Source: Marinomonas spartinae (lineage in GTDB: Bacteria > Pseudomonadota > Gammaproteobacteria > Pseudomonadales > Marinomonadaceae). Taken from it: 64,000 nucleotides of DNA. Numbering within the stretch: position 1 is the first letter of the stretch; each line of letters starts with the position of its first letter. The stretch spans positions 248,001 through 312,000 of the forward strand of contig NZ_FLOB01000004.1 of assembly GCF_900089775.1 (NCBI RefSeq), given 5' to 3'. The translations under genes were made by a program, and so were the position numbers. Below are positions 9,589 to 20,186 of this stretch, one piece after another. Under the pieces are notes generated by a model, which was given only the letters and a program-made list of their open reading frames with translations, was not told the origin of the DNA and ran no database searches.

Positions 9589-11307
9589 ATGGATGTTTCA
9601 ATCCCTCCTGAGGCTGATATGCTAAGGCTGCTGATTGTTGATGACGATGATGTAGACCGTGAGCGCTTACGTAGGATGCTGGCCAAATCTGACATCGAAA
9701 CGCTTGTCTCTGAGGCGTCTTCTTTAGAAGACTCCATGAATTTTTTGAAAGGCGGTGAGTTTGACTGTGTCATTGTTGATTACCGCTTAGGGATAAATTC
9801 AGGGCTCACTTTGCTTAATAGTATCCGTACCACATTGGAAAATCGATGTGCGGTTATTATGGTTACTGGGTTGGGTGATGAAGAAGTTGCGGCAGAAGCC
9901 ATGCGTTTAGGGGCGAGTGATTATTTATTGAAGAGCCAATTGCAAAGCCCTCAACTGATACGTGCTGTCATTAGTTCTGTGCATCGAGCAGAGTTGGAAA
10001 AGAAACTTCATGATATGGCGCATTATGATAGTTTAACGGGATTAGCGAGCCGACCACTCCTACTTAAGCAGTTACAAACGGCAATTGTTGACGAAGAACC
10101 CTCCGCAGTAGCCTTTCTCGACTTAGATAATTTTAAACCAGTGAATGATAACTACGGCCATGATACTGGCGACTTCGTTCTCATTACGATTGCCGATCGA
10201 CTGAAGCAAATAGTAAGAAAAAATGACACCTTGTCGCGTATTGGTGGTGATGAATTTGTGCTGTTATTACGTGGTGTGGCGAGTGAAGAGCAGTGTATTG
10301 AATTTCTTAACCTGCTACTTGAGGTTGTGAACAAGCCTATTGAGCTTGCAGAATTTGAAAGCTTTGTGCAGGTGTCGGCAAGTATTGGTGTTACCTTAGT
10401 TGCCAATGACAGTTTAGATGCCGATACGGTTGTTCGTCGAGCAGATCAAACCATGTATCAAGCGAAAAACTTAGGCAGAAATAATATTGTCTTTTTTGAT
10501 CCGGAAGAAGAGCGTCGTTTACATGAGCGAAGGGCCATTTTACAGGCGGCTGAGCGTGGTATTGTTCGTCATGAATTTGAACTTCATTACCAACCACAGG
10601 TTGATATGGTAAATCACCGTCTAAAAGGCGTTGAAGCACTTATTCGTTGGAATCATCCAAACAATGGTCTTTTGTACCCTGGAGACTTCGCAGAAGCTTT
10701 GGAGCATCCAACTACAGGGATTGTCATAGGGGGGTGGGTATTGGAAGAAGCATTGCGACAGCTCGCTATTTGGGGCAGAGATGACCTTGTTGTCAGTGTC
10801 AATATTGCCCCAGCCCATTTACTTAGTAGCGGGTTTGTTCAGCAGCTTGATCAGCTGCTGCAAAATATGCCCAACATTAGCCCAAAGTTATTAGAGATTG
10901 AAATTTTAGAAACCGTTTCAATGGCGGATATACACAGAGCTGTTGAGGTGGTAAAAGCCTGTTGTGAACTGGGGGTTCGAGTCGCATTAGACGATTTTGG
11001 AACAGGGTACTCTTCCCTTAATTATCTGAAAAAACTACCTCTGAATACATTAAAAATTGATAAAAGCTTTATCCAGAACATACTATCCAATCAGGATGAT
11101 AGGGCGATTGTTGCTTGCGTTGCTGAGCTTAGCCAAGCATTCAAATACGATTTAATCGCGGAAGGCGTTGAGTCATTTGATCATATGCAATCGCTGATTG
11201 AGATAGGTTGTCACTTAGGGCAAGGGTATTATATTGCTAGGCCTATGTCCGCTGATAAAATGACGCAATGGATTGATGAATACAATAAAGGCCCTAAGCT
11301 GCAATAA
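9589..11307 (+). CDS. Response regulator with GGDEF and EAL domains (cyclic-di-GMP turnover)
   Basis: 572 residues: receiver domain 12-130 with D64 in VDYRLG, GGDEF domain (~140-300) with intact GGDEF at 219-223 in SRIGGDEFVLL, and EAL domain (~315-565) with EALIRW at 349-354 and the DDFGTGYSSL motif. Both the cyclase and phosphodiesterase signatures are intact, so the net activity cannot be predicted. It starts 10 nt after the single-domain regulator behind a GAGGAAGGG ribosome site and is the likely output of the PAS kinase, tuning c-di-GMP. A link to the LapA-type adhesin further along the window is possible because such adhesins are held on the surface at high c-di-GMP. Confidence 0.92.
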   Translation: MDVSIPPEADMLRLLIVDDDDVDRERLRRMLAKSDIETLVSEASSLEDSMNFLKGGEFDCVIVDYRLGINSGLTLLNSIRTTLENRCAVIMVTGLGDEEVAAEAMRLGASDYLLKSQLQSPQLIRAVISSVHRAELEKKLHDMAHYDSLTGLASRPLLLKQLQTAIVDEEPSAVAFLDLDNFKPVNDNYGHDTGDFVLITIADRLKQIVRKNDTLSRIGGDEFVLLLRGVASEEQCIEFLNLLLEVVNKPIELAEFESFVQVSASIGVTLVANDSLDADTVVRRADQTMYQAKNLGRNNIVFFDPEEERRLHERRAILQAAERGIVRHEFELHYQPQVDMVNHRLKGVEALIRWNHPNNGLLYPGDFAEALEHPTTGIVIGGWVLEEALRQLAIWGRDDLVVSVNIAPAHLLSSGFVQQLDQLLQNMPNISPKLLEIEILETVSMADIHRAVEVVKACCELGVRVALDDFGTGYSSLNYLKKLPLNTLKIDKSFIQNILSNQDDRAIVACVAELSQAFKYDLIAEGVESFDHMQSLIEIGCHLGQGYYIARPMSADKMTQWIDEYNKGPKLQ

Positions 11308-11524
11308 CGATTCGTTTTCTAAAAGTATTTTTCCTACTTCGATAAAGTTACCTCGCCCCGTGTTCGGTAAGGGGCTGTGTTTGTCCCCTGTTTACGCCTC
11401 TTATTTTTCTAACGATGGCATATTTCTACAGCCTTATAAATCTTAACTCTTGATAGTCTTAAATTATAGATAAGATGTAAAAAAGCTATTTGCAACGCTT
11501 GACTCACGAAGAAATTGGTGAGAT

Positions 11525-11612
11525 AACGAAACCGTTTTGTTGTATTTCGAAAATAATATTGTAAAAAATCGAAAATTCGTTGTATAACGAAAATAAATCA
11601 TTAAATATCGAA
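11525..11612. promoter_or_regulatory. GlpR-like operator region upstream of glpF
   Basis: Five CGAAA half-sites occur at roughly 20-bp intervals (near 11527, 11548, 11570, 11588, 11608). One forms a perfect inverted repeat TTCGTT-GTAT-AACGAA at 11576-11591. DeoR-family GlpR repressors bind TTCG/CGAA-type sites upstream of glp genes, so this is a likely GlpR operator array inside the glpF promoter; no glpR gene is in the window. Confidence 0.6.
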
Positions 11613-11677
11613 ACAAGAAAAGACAGTGAATGACTCGCGGCAGTCAAAATAATAATAAAATACAGGGGATAACTAAG

Positions 11678-12529
11678 ATGAGAGAGTTAGCTAAGCCTAC
11701 CTTGATGGGGGAGTGTATTGCGGAGGTAATAGGTACTGGTTTATTTATGTTTATCGGTACGGCCTGTGTGGCCGCTTTGGTCACGACGGGAGCCCAATTT
11801 GGGCAGTGGGAGATTAGTATTATCTGGGGGCTTGCGGTGGCCATTGCCATCTACGCCGTTGGCGGTGTATCTGGTGCGCACATTAACCCAGCTGTTACTT
11901 TAGCGCTTGCAACCTTTATGGGATTTGAGTGGCGTAAAGTACCTTTCTTTATCATTGCTCAGTTTATCGGTTCCGCGCTTGGGGCAAGTTTAACGTATTT
12001 CCTTTATGGTCCAGTGATTGCTGAATGGGAGCTGGCCCACCATGTAGTACGAGGGACGGCCTCGGGTTTGCAAACTGCTGGCATATTTACCACATTCGCC
12101 AATGCAAATATCAGTTATTTTCATGCCATGCTAGTCGAAATGAGTATTACCGCGTTATTAATGTACTGCGTTTTGGCTCTTACCGATGATAAAAATGGCG
12201 GGTCTAAGGGTATCCTAGCAGGGCTTTTCATTGGTATCGTTGTCGCCATTATTGGTGCATCTGTTGGACCGTTAACAGGGTTTGCTATGAACCCAGCTCG
12301 TGACTTCGCTCCGCGTCTTATGATTGATATGCTGGGGTGGGGGAATGTGGTGATGACAGGCGGTCGTCACATGTTATACGCATGGGTACCGATTGTTGGC
12401 CCTATTCTAGGTGCACAATTGGGCGCGTTTATTTATACAAGATTCGTGAGCCCTTCGTTGCCAGCGAATATAGAAGAGAAAATCGAATTAGAACAGACTG
12501 TTTCAGTGGCGTCATCAGCAAGAAAATAA
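11678..12529 (+). CDS. glpF: Glycerol facilitator, aquaglyceroporin
   Basis: I choose ATG 11678 (MRELAKPTLMGECIAEVIGT, 283 residues), preceded by AGGGG; an in-frame ATG at 11630 would add 16 residues not typical of GlpF. Six membrane helices and the two pore-forming half-helices are visible, with NPA boxes in SGAHINPAVT and FAMNPARDFAPR. The aspartate and arginine after the second NPA box mark a glycerol-conducting rather than water-only channel. It lies 24 bp upstream of glpK in the usual glpFK order, allowing glycerol entry and trapping by phosphorylation. Confidence 0.95.
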   Translation: MRELAKPTLMGECIAEVIGTGLFMFIGTACVAALVTTGAQFGQWEISIIWGLAVAIAIYAVGGVSGAHINPAVTLALATFMGFEWRKVPFFIIAQFIGSALGASLTYFLYGPVIAEWELAHHVVRGTASGLQTAGIFTTFANANISYFHAMLVEMSITALLMYCVLALTDDKNGGSKGILAGLFIGIVVAIIGASVGPLTGFAMNPARDFAPRLMIDMLGWGNVVMTGGRHMLYAWVPIVGPILGAQLGAFIYTRFVSPSLPANIEEKIELEQTVSVASSARK

Positions 12530-14077
<1,548 letters not shown>

Positions 14078-14111
14078 GTTTAGCTCTTATCCCGATTTAC
14101 CAAGAAATCTC

Positions 14112-14145
14112 AAAGCGAGTGTGTTAATGCATACTCGCTTTTTTA
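14112..14145 (+). terminator. Intrinsic terminator of glpFK
   Basis: An 8-bp stem AAGCGAGT / ACTCGCTT followed by six T residues, 35 bp after the glpK stop. Confidence 0.8.
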
Positions 14146-14334
14146 TTGGTTGTTTTTGGTTAGTTAACGACGTTAGGTAAAGTACTTTCTTTCTCTTTTA
14201 TCCTAACGTATTGGGAGAAAGGCTGTTTACGGCGTTAATCGCTACGAAATGAAATGCCTGCACAAAAATCCAAGTCATTCTTGCTATTAGCTGGCATGAT
14301 AATGCTCTCAAAGAATCAATCAAGGAGTAGTTCA

Positions 14335-15408
14335 ATGAAGGTCGCGTTTACCAGTGATAATATTGCCGGTGCCTCTGAGTCGGTTTTTCAAGCCATTATA
14401 GAGGCTTCTCAAGGGGATGCTATGCCTTACGGGAATGATGAGAGTACTGCGCTGGTGACTCATAAGTTGTCTGAATTGTTTGAGTGTGAGGTTGAGGTTT
14501 TTTTAGTGTCTACTGGTACGGCGGCAAATGTGTTGAGTATCAGTGCGTTGACGCCACCTTGGGGGAGTGTCTTGTGCCATAAAGAAAGCCATCTATTGCA
14601 AGATGAAAATACCGCTCCGGAGTTTTATGCTGGTGGTGCGCGCTTTGTTGGTATTGAGGGTGAAAACGCTAAAATTGATCCAGAGTGGTTAAAAAAGGCG
14701 GTGACTCAGAAGATCGGCGATGTGCATTCTTGCCAGCCTGCAGCAGTGAGTATTTCCCAAGTGACTGAGGTGGGGAGTGTTTATTCATTAGAAGAGATTC
14801 GCGCTGTAACCAGTGTAGCAAAAGAGGCAGGGTTACCAGTTCACATGGATGGTGCACGGTTTGCTAATGCGCTGGTGTCATTGGGCTGTACTCCCGCGCA
14901 AATGACATGGAAAGCGGGAGTGGATATTGTCTCGTTTGGCGCGACGAAGAATGGCACCATGGCGTCGGAAGCTATTGTGGTATTTAAGCAACCCCTTGAA
15001 GAGAAAGGGTTGTCTTTTGATAGGGTTGTGAAGGAATTGGCTTTTCGTCGTAAGCGCGGTGGACATTTGCATTCGAAAATGCGCTTATTATCGGCCCAGA
15101 TGATTGCCTATCTGACAGACGATTTATGGCTAACCAATGCCTCTCACGCGAATGCGATGATGGCGCATTTGCAAGAAGGGCTAAAATCCATACCGGGTGT
15201 AAAAATAAACACGCCTGCTCAGGCGAATATGTTGTTTTGCACCTTGCCTTTGCCCATGATTGATCACTTGCATTCTGAAGGTTTTGCTTTTTATGGTGGG
15301 CGTTGGGAAGAAGGTGTGGTTCGCTTAGTGACGTCTTTTAGAACCCCAAAAGAAGGTGTTGACGCGTTCATTCATGCTGCCAAGTCCTTTGCTGAGCGCA
15401 CAGTATAA
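14335..15408 (+). CDS. ltaE: Low-specificity L-threonine aldolase (PLP-dependent)
   Basis: The start at ATG 14335 is supported by a strong AAGGAG ribosome site 8 nt upstream; a longer frame from 14254 is less likely. The 357-residue protein has the beta-eliminating lyase fold: SDNIAGASESV start, MPYGNDEST, VSTGTAANVLS, HMDGARFANAL, and the PLP lysine in SFGATKNGTMASEA. It would split threonine (and beta-hydroxy amino acids) into glycine and an aldehyde. It is isolated between the glpFK terminator and a convergent AraC gene. The aldolase and the phenylserine-type enzymes of the same family cannot be told apart by eye. Confidence 0.87.
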   Translation: MKVAFTSDNIAGASESVFQAIIEASQGDAMPYGNDESTALVTHKLSELFECEVEVFLVSTGTAANVLSISALTPPWGSVLCHKESHLLQDENTAPEFYAGGARFVGIEGENAKIDPEWLKKAVTQKIGDVHSCQPAAVSISQVTEVGSVYSLEEIRAVTSVAKEAGLPVHMDGARFANALVSLGCTPAQMTWKAGVDIVSFGATKNGTMASEAIVVFKQPLEEKGLSFDRVVKELAFRRKRGGHLHSKMRLLSAQMIAYLTDDLWLTNASHANAMMAHLQEGLKSIPGVKINTPAQANMLFCTLPLPMIDHLHSEGFAFYGGRWEEGVVRLVTSFRTPKEGVDAFIHAAKSFAERTV

Positions 15409-15429
15409 TCATTGTTTGTTAACCATTGT

Positions 15430-16293
15430 TTATGCGCCGTAGCGATAACGCGATGGCGCAATTTGATAAGCCTTTTTAAAGGCACGGTGAAAGTGACTTT
15501 GATCATAAAAGCCGACATTGGCAGCAATGTCGGTCAGGCTGTTTTTCGTGTCTTTTAACTGAGTGCAAGCACGTTCCAGTCTTAGTCTTAGTAGCCAAGC
15601 ATGTGGTGCTAGACCTGTTCGTTTCTGAAAGTGCCTTATAAATTGGAAACGAGTGAGACCCGTTAAATGGGCTAGTTCATCCAAAGTGATTTTTTGTTCG
15701 AGATGACTGTCGCAGTAGTCCCGTAATTGACCTAGTTGCTGATCGCTTAATCCCCAGTGCGACTCCTGTTTGGGTGTTTTATCGAGCAATGTGAAGAGTT
15801 CTGCTAATACGTTGGTCCACAAGCTATCTTTGTATAGTTGGCTTGCTTGACTATCGGGCTTTAGTTCGTGACTGAGCTTACTAAAAGCCTGAGCAAGCGT
15901 CCTATGATGAATAACGGCAGGAGCAAAGCTTTCAATACTCGGTGTTAATGAATCTGGGTGTCTGTCTAACAAGGCCGTTTTCAATAAAGTGGGCGGAACT
16001 CGAAAGGTAGTAAGCTGATGTAACTCATTGCCAACACCGCGTCCATCGTGAACTTCTCCCGGTGGCATAAAGCAAATGTGCTGTTGTGAAAAATCCATCG
16101 ACTGACCTTTATGCGTTTGGCGAAACACGCCATTTGTTATTAAGCCAATATGAAAATCAAGATGGAAGTGGGGCTGGAAATCCAACAAGCTAAGGGAAGC
16201 TTCGCTGATGACTAAGCCCTGAAAATCTTCAATATGTTGATATCGGATCGAACTCTTAGAGGTCATAAAGAGGCTCTTTTGTTGTCTGAACAT
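15430..16293 (-). CDS. AraC-family transcriptional regulator
   Basis: 287 residues (or 278 if the internal ATG at 16266 is used). The N-terminal half is a cupin-type ligand domain with HFHLDFHIGLITNG and an HICFMPPGEVHDG motif. The C-terminal ~100 residues have the two helix-turn-helices of AraC proteins: ITLDELAHLTGLTRFQFIRHF and LTDIAANVGFYDQSHFHRAFKKAY. It lies downstream of arsJ in the same direction with a 141-bp gap and convergent to the aldolase gene, so its target is unclear. LysE-type exporters are common partners of this subtype but none is nearby. Confidence 0.88.
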   Translation of the reverse strand: MFRQQKSLFMTSKSSIRYQHIEDFQGLVISEASLSLLDFQPHFHLDFHIGLITNGVFRQTHKGQSMDFSQQHICFMPPGEVHDGRGVGNELHQLTTFRVPPTLLKTALLDRHPDSLTPSIESFAPAVIHHRTLAQAFSKLSHELKPDSQASQLYKDSLWTNVLAELFTLLDKTPKQESHWGLSDQQLGQLRDYCDSHLEQKITLDELAHLTGLTRFQFIRHFQKRTGLAPHAWLLRLRLERACTQLKDTKNSLTDIAANVGFYDQSHFHRAFKKAYQIAPSRYRYGA

Positions 16294-16434
16294 CGTGTAT
16301 TCATATAGCAGTCATCGTTTTACTGTTAAATATGCTTTTATTAATGACTTTGCTTATAAAACAGGCCTACTATGGTAACGATGAATGGGACATTTTGCTT
16401 GTATTTTTGTGCACTGTTCTTTGGGTTGCTGTCT

Positions 16435-17646
16435 CTAATGTAGTTGGTTTTTAGGTAACCAGAACGAGATAAGGCTGGTAAGGGCGAGAAAACCAAAGGA
16501 CACCCAAAGACAAGGAATAATGCCATCATATTGGTACACCCAACCGGATAAAACGGTTCCAATGAGTCTTCCCATCGCATTGGCCATGTAATAGAAGCCC
16601 ACATCTAATGATATGCCATCTTCACTGGCGTAGTGAACGATTAAGTAGCTGTGTAATGACGAATTAATCGCGAATATAACACCAAATAAGATGAGCCCAC
16701 CTAATAATATCTCTAGTGTCTGATCAAAGTTTTGCATGCCGATGGCAATTGCGGCAGGCGTTAGGGTTAATAATATCGCCCAAAATCTGGCTTGACTGCC
16801 ACTTGGCGTGTGGTTCTGCTTTTTGCCTGTGAGATGAGGGGCAAGGCCTTGTACGAGGCCATAACCGATTACCCACAGAGCAAGAAAGCTGCCGACACGC
16901 CAGTGATCCCAATGGAACTGACTGGTTAAATAGACGGGGATGGCAACGACGAACCAGACATCTCTAGCGCCGAACAAAAACAGTCGGGCAGCCGATAAAA
17001 TATTGATTTCTCTGCTTTTGGAGAACATTTGCGAGAACTTGGGCTTGTTTTTCGCTTTGCCTAAATCCTCTTTGAGTAGGTACAAACTGGCAAGCCACAC
17101 GATGCCAAGACCAATCACCATGCTTAAAATAGCATGATGAAAACCAATGACACTGAGTAAGAACCCCCCTAGAAAAAAGCCCACCCCCTTAAGTGCATTT
17201 TTTGAACCTGTTAATAGCGCAACCCATTTGTATAAAGTGCTATTGGCGTTTTTAGGAACAAGTGTTTTTATGGCACTTTTCGCGCTCATTTTGTTGAGGT
17301 CTTTTGCGATGCCAGATAACGCTTGTGCAGTCATGACCCAAGGAATGGATAAATAGCTTGTTGGCAATAAGAGCATACTAAGGGCGACAACCTGCATGAA
17401 AAGGCCAATGTTCATGGTGCGGTTGAGTCCCCATTTTGCTCCAAGCCAGCCACCAAATAGATTGGTTAGCACCCCAAAGAACTCGTAAAAGAGGAAGAGC
17501 AGGGCAATGTCCAGGGCGCCGTAACCCAGTTGATAAAAGTAGAGGACAACCAGCATGCGCAATGCGCCGTCGGTTAGGGTGAAACTCCAGTAATTTCCCG
17601 TGACGATCAGGTACTGACGAACGCTTTTTGGTAATTGTGATAGCAT
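16435..17646 (-). CDS. arsJ: MFS exporter of organoarsenical (1-arseno-3-phosphoglycerate), ArsJ
   Basis: 403 residues with about 12 membrane helices, beginning MLSQLPKSVRQYLIVTGNYW, a start characteristic of ArsJ. Together with the adjacent glyceraldehyde-3-phosphate dehydrogenase, ArsJ gives arsenate resistance: the dehydrogenase makes 1-arseno-3-phosphoglycerate and ArsJ exports it, where it falls apart to arsenate. The order arsR-gapdh-arsJ on one strand is the known arrangement. It follows the dehydrogenase by 63 bp and has a GAGAAGAAAG ribosome site. Confidence 0.93.
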   Translation of the reverse strand: MLSQLPKSVRQYLIVTGNYWSFTLTDGALRMLVVLYFYQLGYGALDIALLFLFYEFFGVLTNLFGGWLGAKWGLNRTMNIGLFMQVVALSMLLLPTSYLSIPWVMTAQALSGIAKDLNKMSAKSAIKTLVPKNANSTLYKWVALLTGSKNALKGVGFFLGGFLLSVIGFHHAILSMVIGLGIVWLASLYLLKEDLGKAKNKPKFSQMFSKSREINILSAARLFLFGARDVWFVVAIPVYLTSQFHWDHWRVGSFLALWVIGYGLVQGLAPHLTGKKQNHTPSGSQARFWAILLTLTPAAIAIGMQNFDQTLEILLGGLILFGVIFAINSSLHSYLIVHYASEDGISLDVGFYYMANAMGRLIGTVLSGWVYQYDGIIPCLWVSFGFLALTSLISFWLPKNQLH

Positions 17647-17709
17647 GGTTGTTTTACTTTCTTCTCTGACTATTCGAAACGATAGGTCATTTGCTCAGTG
17701 AGCCTAGAC

Positions 17710-18726
17710 TTAAAGTGTTTGGTCTAATTGGCCAACTTTTCTCATCAGCTCGGCGGTTCGGTTGGCGTAGCCCCATTCATTGTCATACCAAACATAGAGC
17801 TTCACTTGAGTGTGATTGATGACGAGTGTGCTTAGTGCATCGACAATGCTTGAGCGAGGGTCGGTTTGGTAATCAATAGAGACTAGAGGGCGCTCTTCAT
17901 AACCCAGAATATTTTTAAGAGGCCCTTGTTCGCTAGACATCTTTAATAGTTGGTTAATTTCTTCTACGCTGGTGGGGCGCTCCATTTCGAACACACAGTC
18001 GGTTAACGAAGCATTGGTCAGCGGTACACGCACAGCATGACCGTTTAATTTACCTTTTAGCTCTGGGAAAATATGGGTAATGGCCGTTGCAGACCCCGTT
18101 GTGGTGGGAATCAAGCTGCTACCGCAAGCGCGTGCTCTGCGTAGGTCTTTGTGTGGTGCATCAATAATGGTTTGGGTGTTGGTTATGTTGTGAATGGTGG
18201 TCATGGAGCCGTGTTTGATGCCAATGGCTTCCTGTAACACTTTGACAATAGGCGCAAGTGAGTTGGTGGTACATGAAGCGGCTGTCACGATTGGATGTAA
18301 ATGAGGGTCGTAATCGCCATCATTCACGCCCATAACGATATTCAGCACGCCTTCTTCTTTGACTGGGGCCGTCACGACCACACGTTTTACGCCTTGGTCT
18401 AAGTAGGCTTGTAGGGCTGATTTTGTCTTCATAACGCCTGTGGCTTCAATGACAACATCGCATTGTGACCAGTCTGTTGCCCCAATAGTGCTGTGTTGTG
18501 TGCACGGAATAATCTTGTCATTAATGATGAGATTGTTACCATCGCTGCTAGCTTCATGGTGCCAACGCCCATGAACGGAGTCAAAGTTGACGAGATGCGC
18601 TAAAGTAGCCGCATTGCCTTGGAGGTCATTGATTTGTACAAACTCAATGTCGTCCCAGTCAAATGCGGCACGAAAAGAAAGTCGTCCCATACGGCCAAAA
18701 CCGTTTATGCCTACTTTTATAGCCAT
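17710..18726 (-). CDS. ArsJ-associated glyceraldehyde-3-phosphate dehydrogenase
   Basis: 338 residues with the GAPDH Rossmann start [13 protein letters not shown], the catalytic cysteine in [10 protein letters not shown] and the C-terminal [11 protein letters not shown]. Sited 26 bp after arsR and upstream of arsJ, so it is the ars-operon paralogue that uses arsenate in place of phosphate to form 1-arseno-3-phosphoglycerate for export, not the housekeeping glycolytic enzyme. An AGGAG ribosome site precedes the ATG. Sequence alone does not prove arsenate preference; the assignment rests on context. Confidence 0.93.
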   Translation of the reverse strand: MAIKVGINGFGRMGRLSFRAAFDWDDIEFVQINDLQGNAATLAHLVNFDSVHGRWHHEASSDGNNLIINDKIIPCTQHSTIGATDWSQCDVVIEATGVMKTKSALQAYLDQGVKRVVVTAPVKEEGVLNIVMGVNDGDYDPHLHPIVTAASCTTNSLAPIVKVLQEAIGIKHGSMTTIHNITNTQTIIDAPHKDLRRARACGSSLIPTTTGSATAITHIFPELKGKLNGHAVRVPLTNASLTDCVFEMERPTSVEEINQLLKMSSEQGPLKNILGYEERPLVSIDYQTDPRSSIVDALSTLVINHTQVKLYVWYDNEWGYANRTAELMRKVGQLDQTL

Positions 18727-18752
18727 TGTTATCTCCTAATATTATGGTGTGG

Positions 18753-19124
18753 TTAGCAACAGGTAACGAGTCGCTCTGGTCGGCTACCCATCTGTTCAAG
18801 TTGAAGAAAATTACCCTTTAACCAGTGTTGTTGGTGTTCAAGGGTGACGGTAATGACGTCATGTGCCCATTGAGGGAGTGAGTTAAGGGAATAAAATACC
18901 CATTGACTCTGTTTTCTGTCTGTTAGTAGGCCAGCTTTTCGCAGTTGCGCAAGATGACGCGACACTTTGGGCTGTGTTTCTCCCAGGGCGGCCATCAGCT
19001 CACACACGCAGAGTTCTTCATAATGAGCAATGAGTAATAAACAACGCAAACGGGTCTCGTCGGCAATGGCCTTAAAAAAAATCGTTGGATCAAGGTGCGT
19101 CTTTTCAAACATAGTATTTGGCAC
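18753..19124 (-). CDS. arsR: ArsR-family arsenic-responsive repressor
   Basis: 123 residues with winged helix-turn-helix (ETQPKVSRHLAQLRKAGLL). The metal site ELCVCEL has two cysteines (C39 and C41), the classical As(III)/Sb(III) trigger in the DNA-contact helix; a terminal CC pair (122-123) could supply further thiols. It is the first gene of the operon and probably represses it from the palindrome just upstream. Because ArsR senses As(III), some arsenate reductase elsewhere in the genome is expected; none is seen here. Confidence 0.93.
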   Translation of the reverse strand: MPNTMFEKTHLDPTIFFKAIADETRLRCLLLIAHYEELCVCELMAALGETQPKVSRHLAQLRKAGLLTDRKQSQWVFYSLNSLPQWAHDVITVTLEHQQHWLKGNFLQLEQMGSRPERLVTCC

Positions 19125-19136
19125 GGTTTTTAGTTT

Positions 19137-19156
19137 ATATGTGAAATTTCATATAT
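19137..19156. promoter_or_regulatory. Probable ArsR operator upstream of arsR
   Basis: Imperfect 20-bp palindrome ATATGTGAAATTTCATATAT (18 of 20 positions symmetric) located 13 bp upstream of the arsR start. Position and symmetry fit an autoregulatory ArsR site. Confidence 0.6.
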
Positions 19157-19248
19157 ATGGAAAATCGAATATAGCAGATTTTATCAATGGGAAGCGTGAC
19201 GTTTTGATGACAATTTATATCATGTCAAAAGGGAGTGGGCGTAAACAT

Positions 19249-19289
19249 TAACAATGGGCAGCGTGACGATAACATGCTGCCCATTGTTA
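19249..19289 (-). terminator. Hairpin downstream of the Usp gene, possible terminator
   Basis: Perfect 14-bp stem TAACAATGGGCAGC / GCTGCCCATTGTTA with a 13-nt loop, 27 bp after the Usp stop. The following T run is poor, so it may be a weak terminator or a transcript-stabilising hairpin. A near copy of one arm (CAATGGGAAGCGTGACG) occurs at 19185. Confidence 0.5.
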
Positions 19290-19315
19290 TATGGGAGGAT
19301 GGCTACTTGTCTATA

Positions 19316-20164
19316 CTAGCGCAAGATGAGCAATGGAATATCGCTTTCGATGATCATTTTACTGGTGTTGCTGCCAACAAAAAATTGACGCACCTTTGAG
19401 TGCGCATAGGCTCCCATCACCATGAGTTCAATGTTGTTTTCATTTCGATATTGAGTCAAAACCGGATAAATATCACCTGCGATCAAAGATGCATTTACCT
19501 TGAAGTTTTCTGCTTCCAGAATAGCCTGAGCTCTGGCGAACTTTTCTTTTCTAGCTGGGGTGTCTTCTCCTGCCATGACCATGTGACAGGTCAGTCCTTT
19601 CAATAAAGAGCTTTGCGCGATACGAGCAATGGCATTGTCAGCGGCTTCACGGCCATCATAGGCAATCATAAAATTGCTCGGTGCTTTGAATTCCCCAACG
19701 GTGATCAATAGTGGATGATGTAACGCCCGTGCCGCCCGTTCAATATGAGAGCCGATTGTGTTGGCTGACATGGCGTGTTCGTTACCATTACGTCCAAGGA
19801 TGACTAACTTTGTAGAGGATTCTAGACTGATTAGCGTGTCCACCAAATCGCCGTGGCGTTGCATAATGCTGACATTTTGAGCCCCTTGGTCTTCGGCATG
19901 GATTTTTGCTTTATGAAGCATGTCTTTGCCATGTTCTAAAGCGAGCTTAGCGCGTTTCTCATCCAGTTCTGTCAGTTCAGCAAGAAGATGCTCTCGGCTT
20001 CCCAAACCAATAGAGCCTGATAAGTCACTGTTAGACATGATGCTTTTTTCTAGCGAATGCAATAATGTTAATGGTGACTCAATATTGTTTGCCGCCCATA
20101 CTGCAGCGTCTGTTACGTATTCTGACAGAAAAGAACCATCAATACAGGCAATTACATTTGTCAT
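19316..20164 (-). CDS. Tandem universal stress protein (two UspA domains)
   Basis: 282 residues made of two UspA folds. The second carries a G-2x-G-9x-G(S/T)-type ATP loop (VMGAYAHSKVRQFFVGSNTSKM), so ATP binding is likely; the first has VILGRNGNEHAMSANTIGSHIE. It begins 22 bp after the SulP transporter gene with its own AAGGAG site, so it is the second gene of a sulP-usp operon. Such pairing is widespread and suggests that the Usp protein regulates or protects the anion transporter; the mechanism is unknown. Confidence 0.9.
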   Translation of the reverse strand: MTNVIACIDGSFLSEYVTDAAVWAANNIESPLTLLHSLEKSIMSNSDLSGSIGLGSREHLLAELTELDEKRAKLALEHGKDMLHKAKIHAEDQGAQNVSIMQRHGDLVDTLISLESSTKLVILGRNGNEHAMSANTIGSHIERAARALHHPLLITVGEFKAPSNFMIAYDGREAADNAIARIAQSSLLKGLTCHMVMAGEDTPARKEKFARAQAILEAENFKVNASLIAGDIYPVLTQYRNENNIELMVMGAYAHSKVRQFFVGSNTSKMIIESDIPLLILR

Positions 20165-20186
20165 TTTTGTTCTCCTTGGGCGCGTC

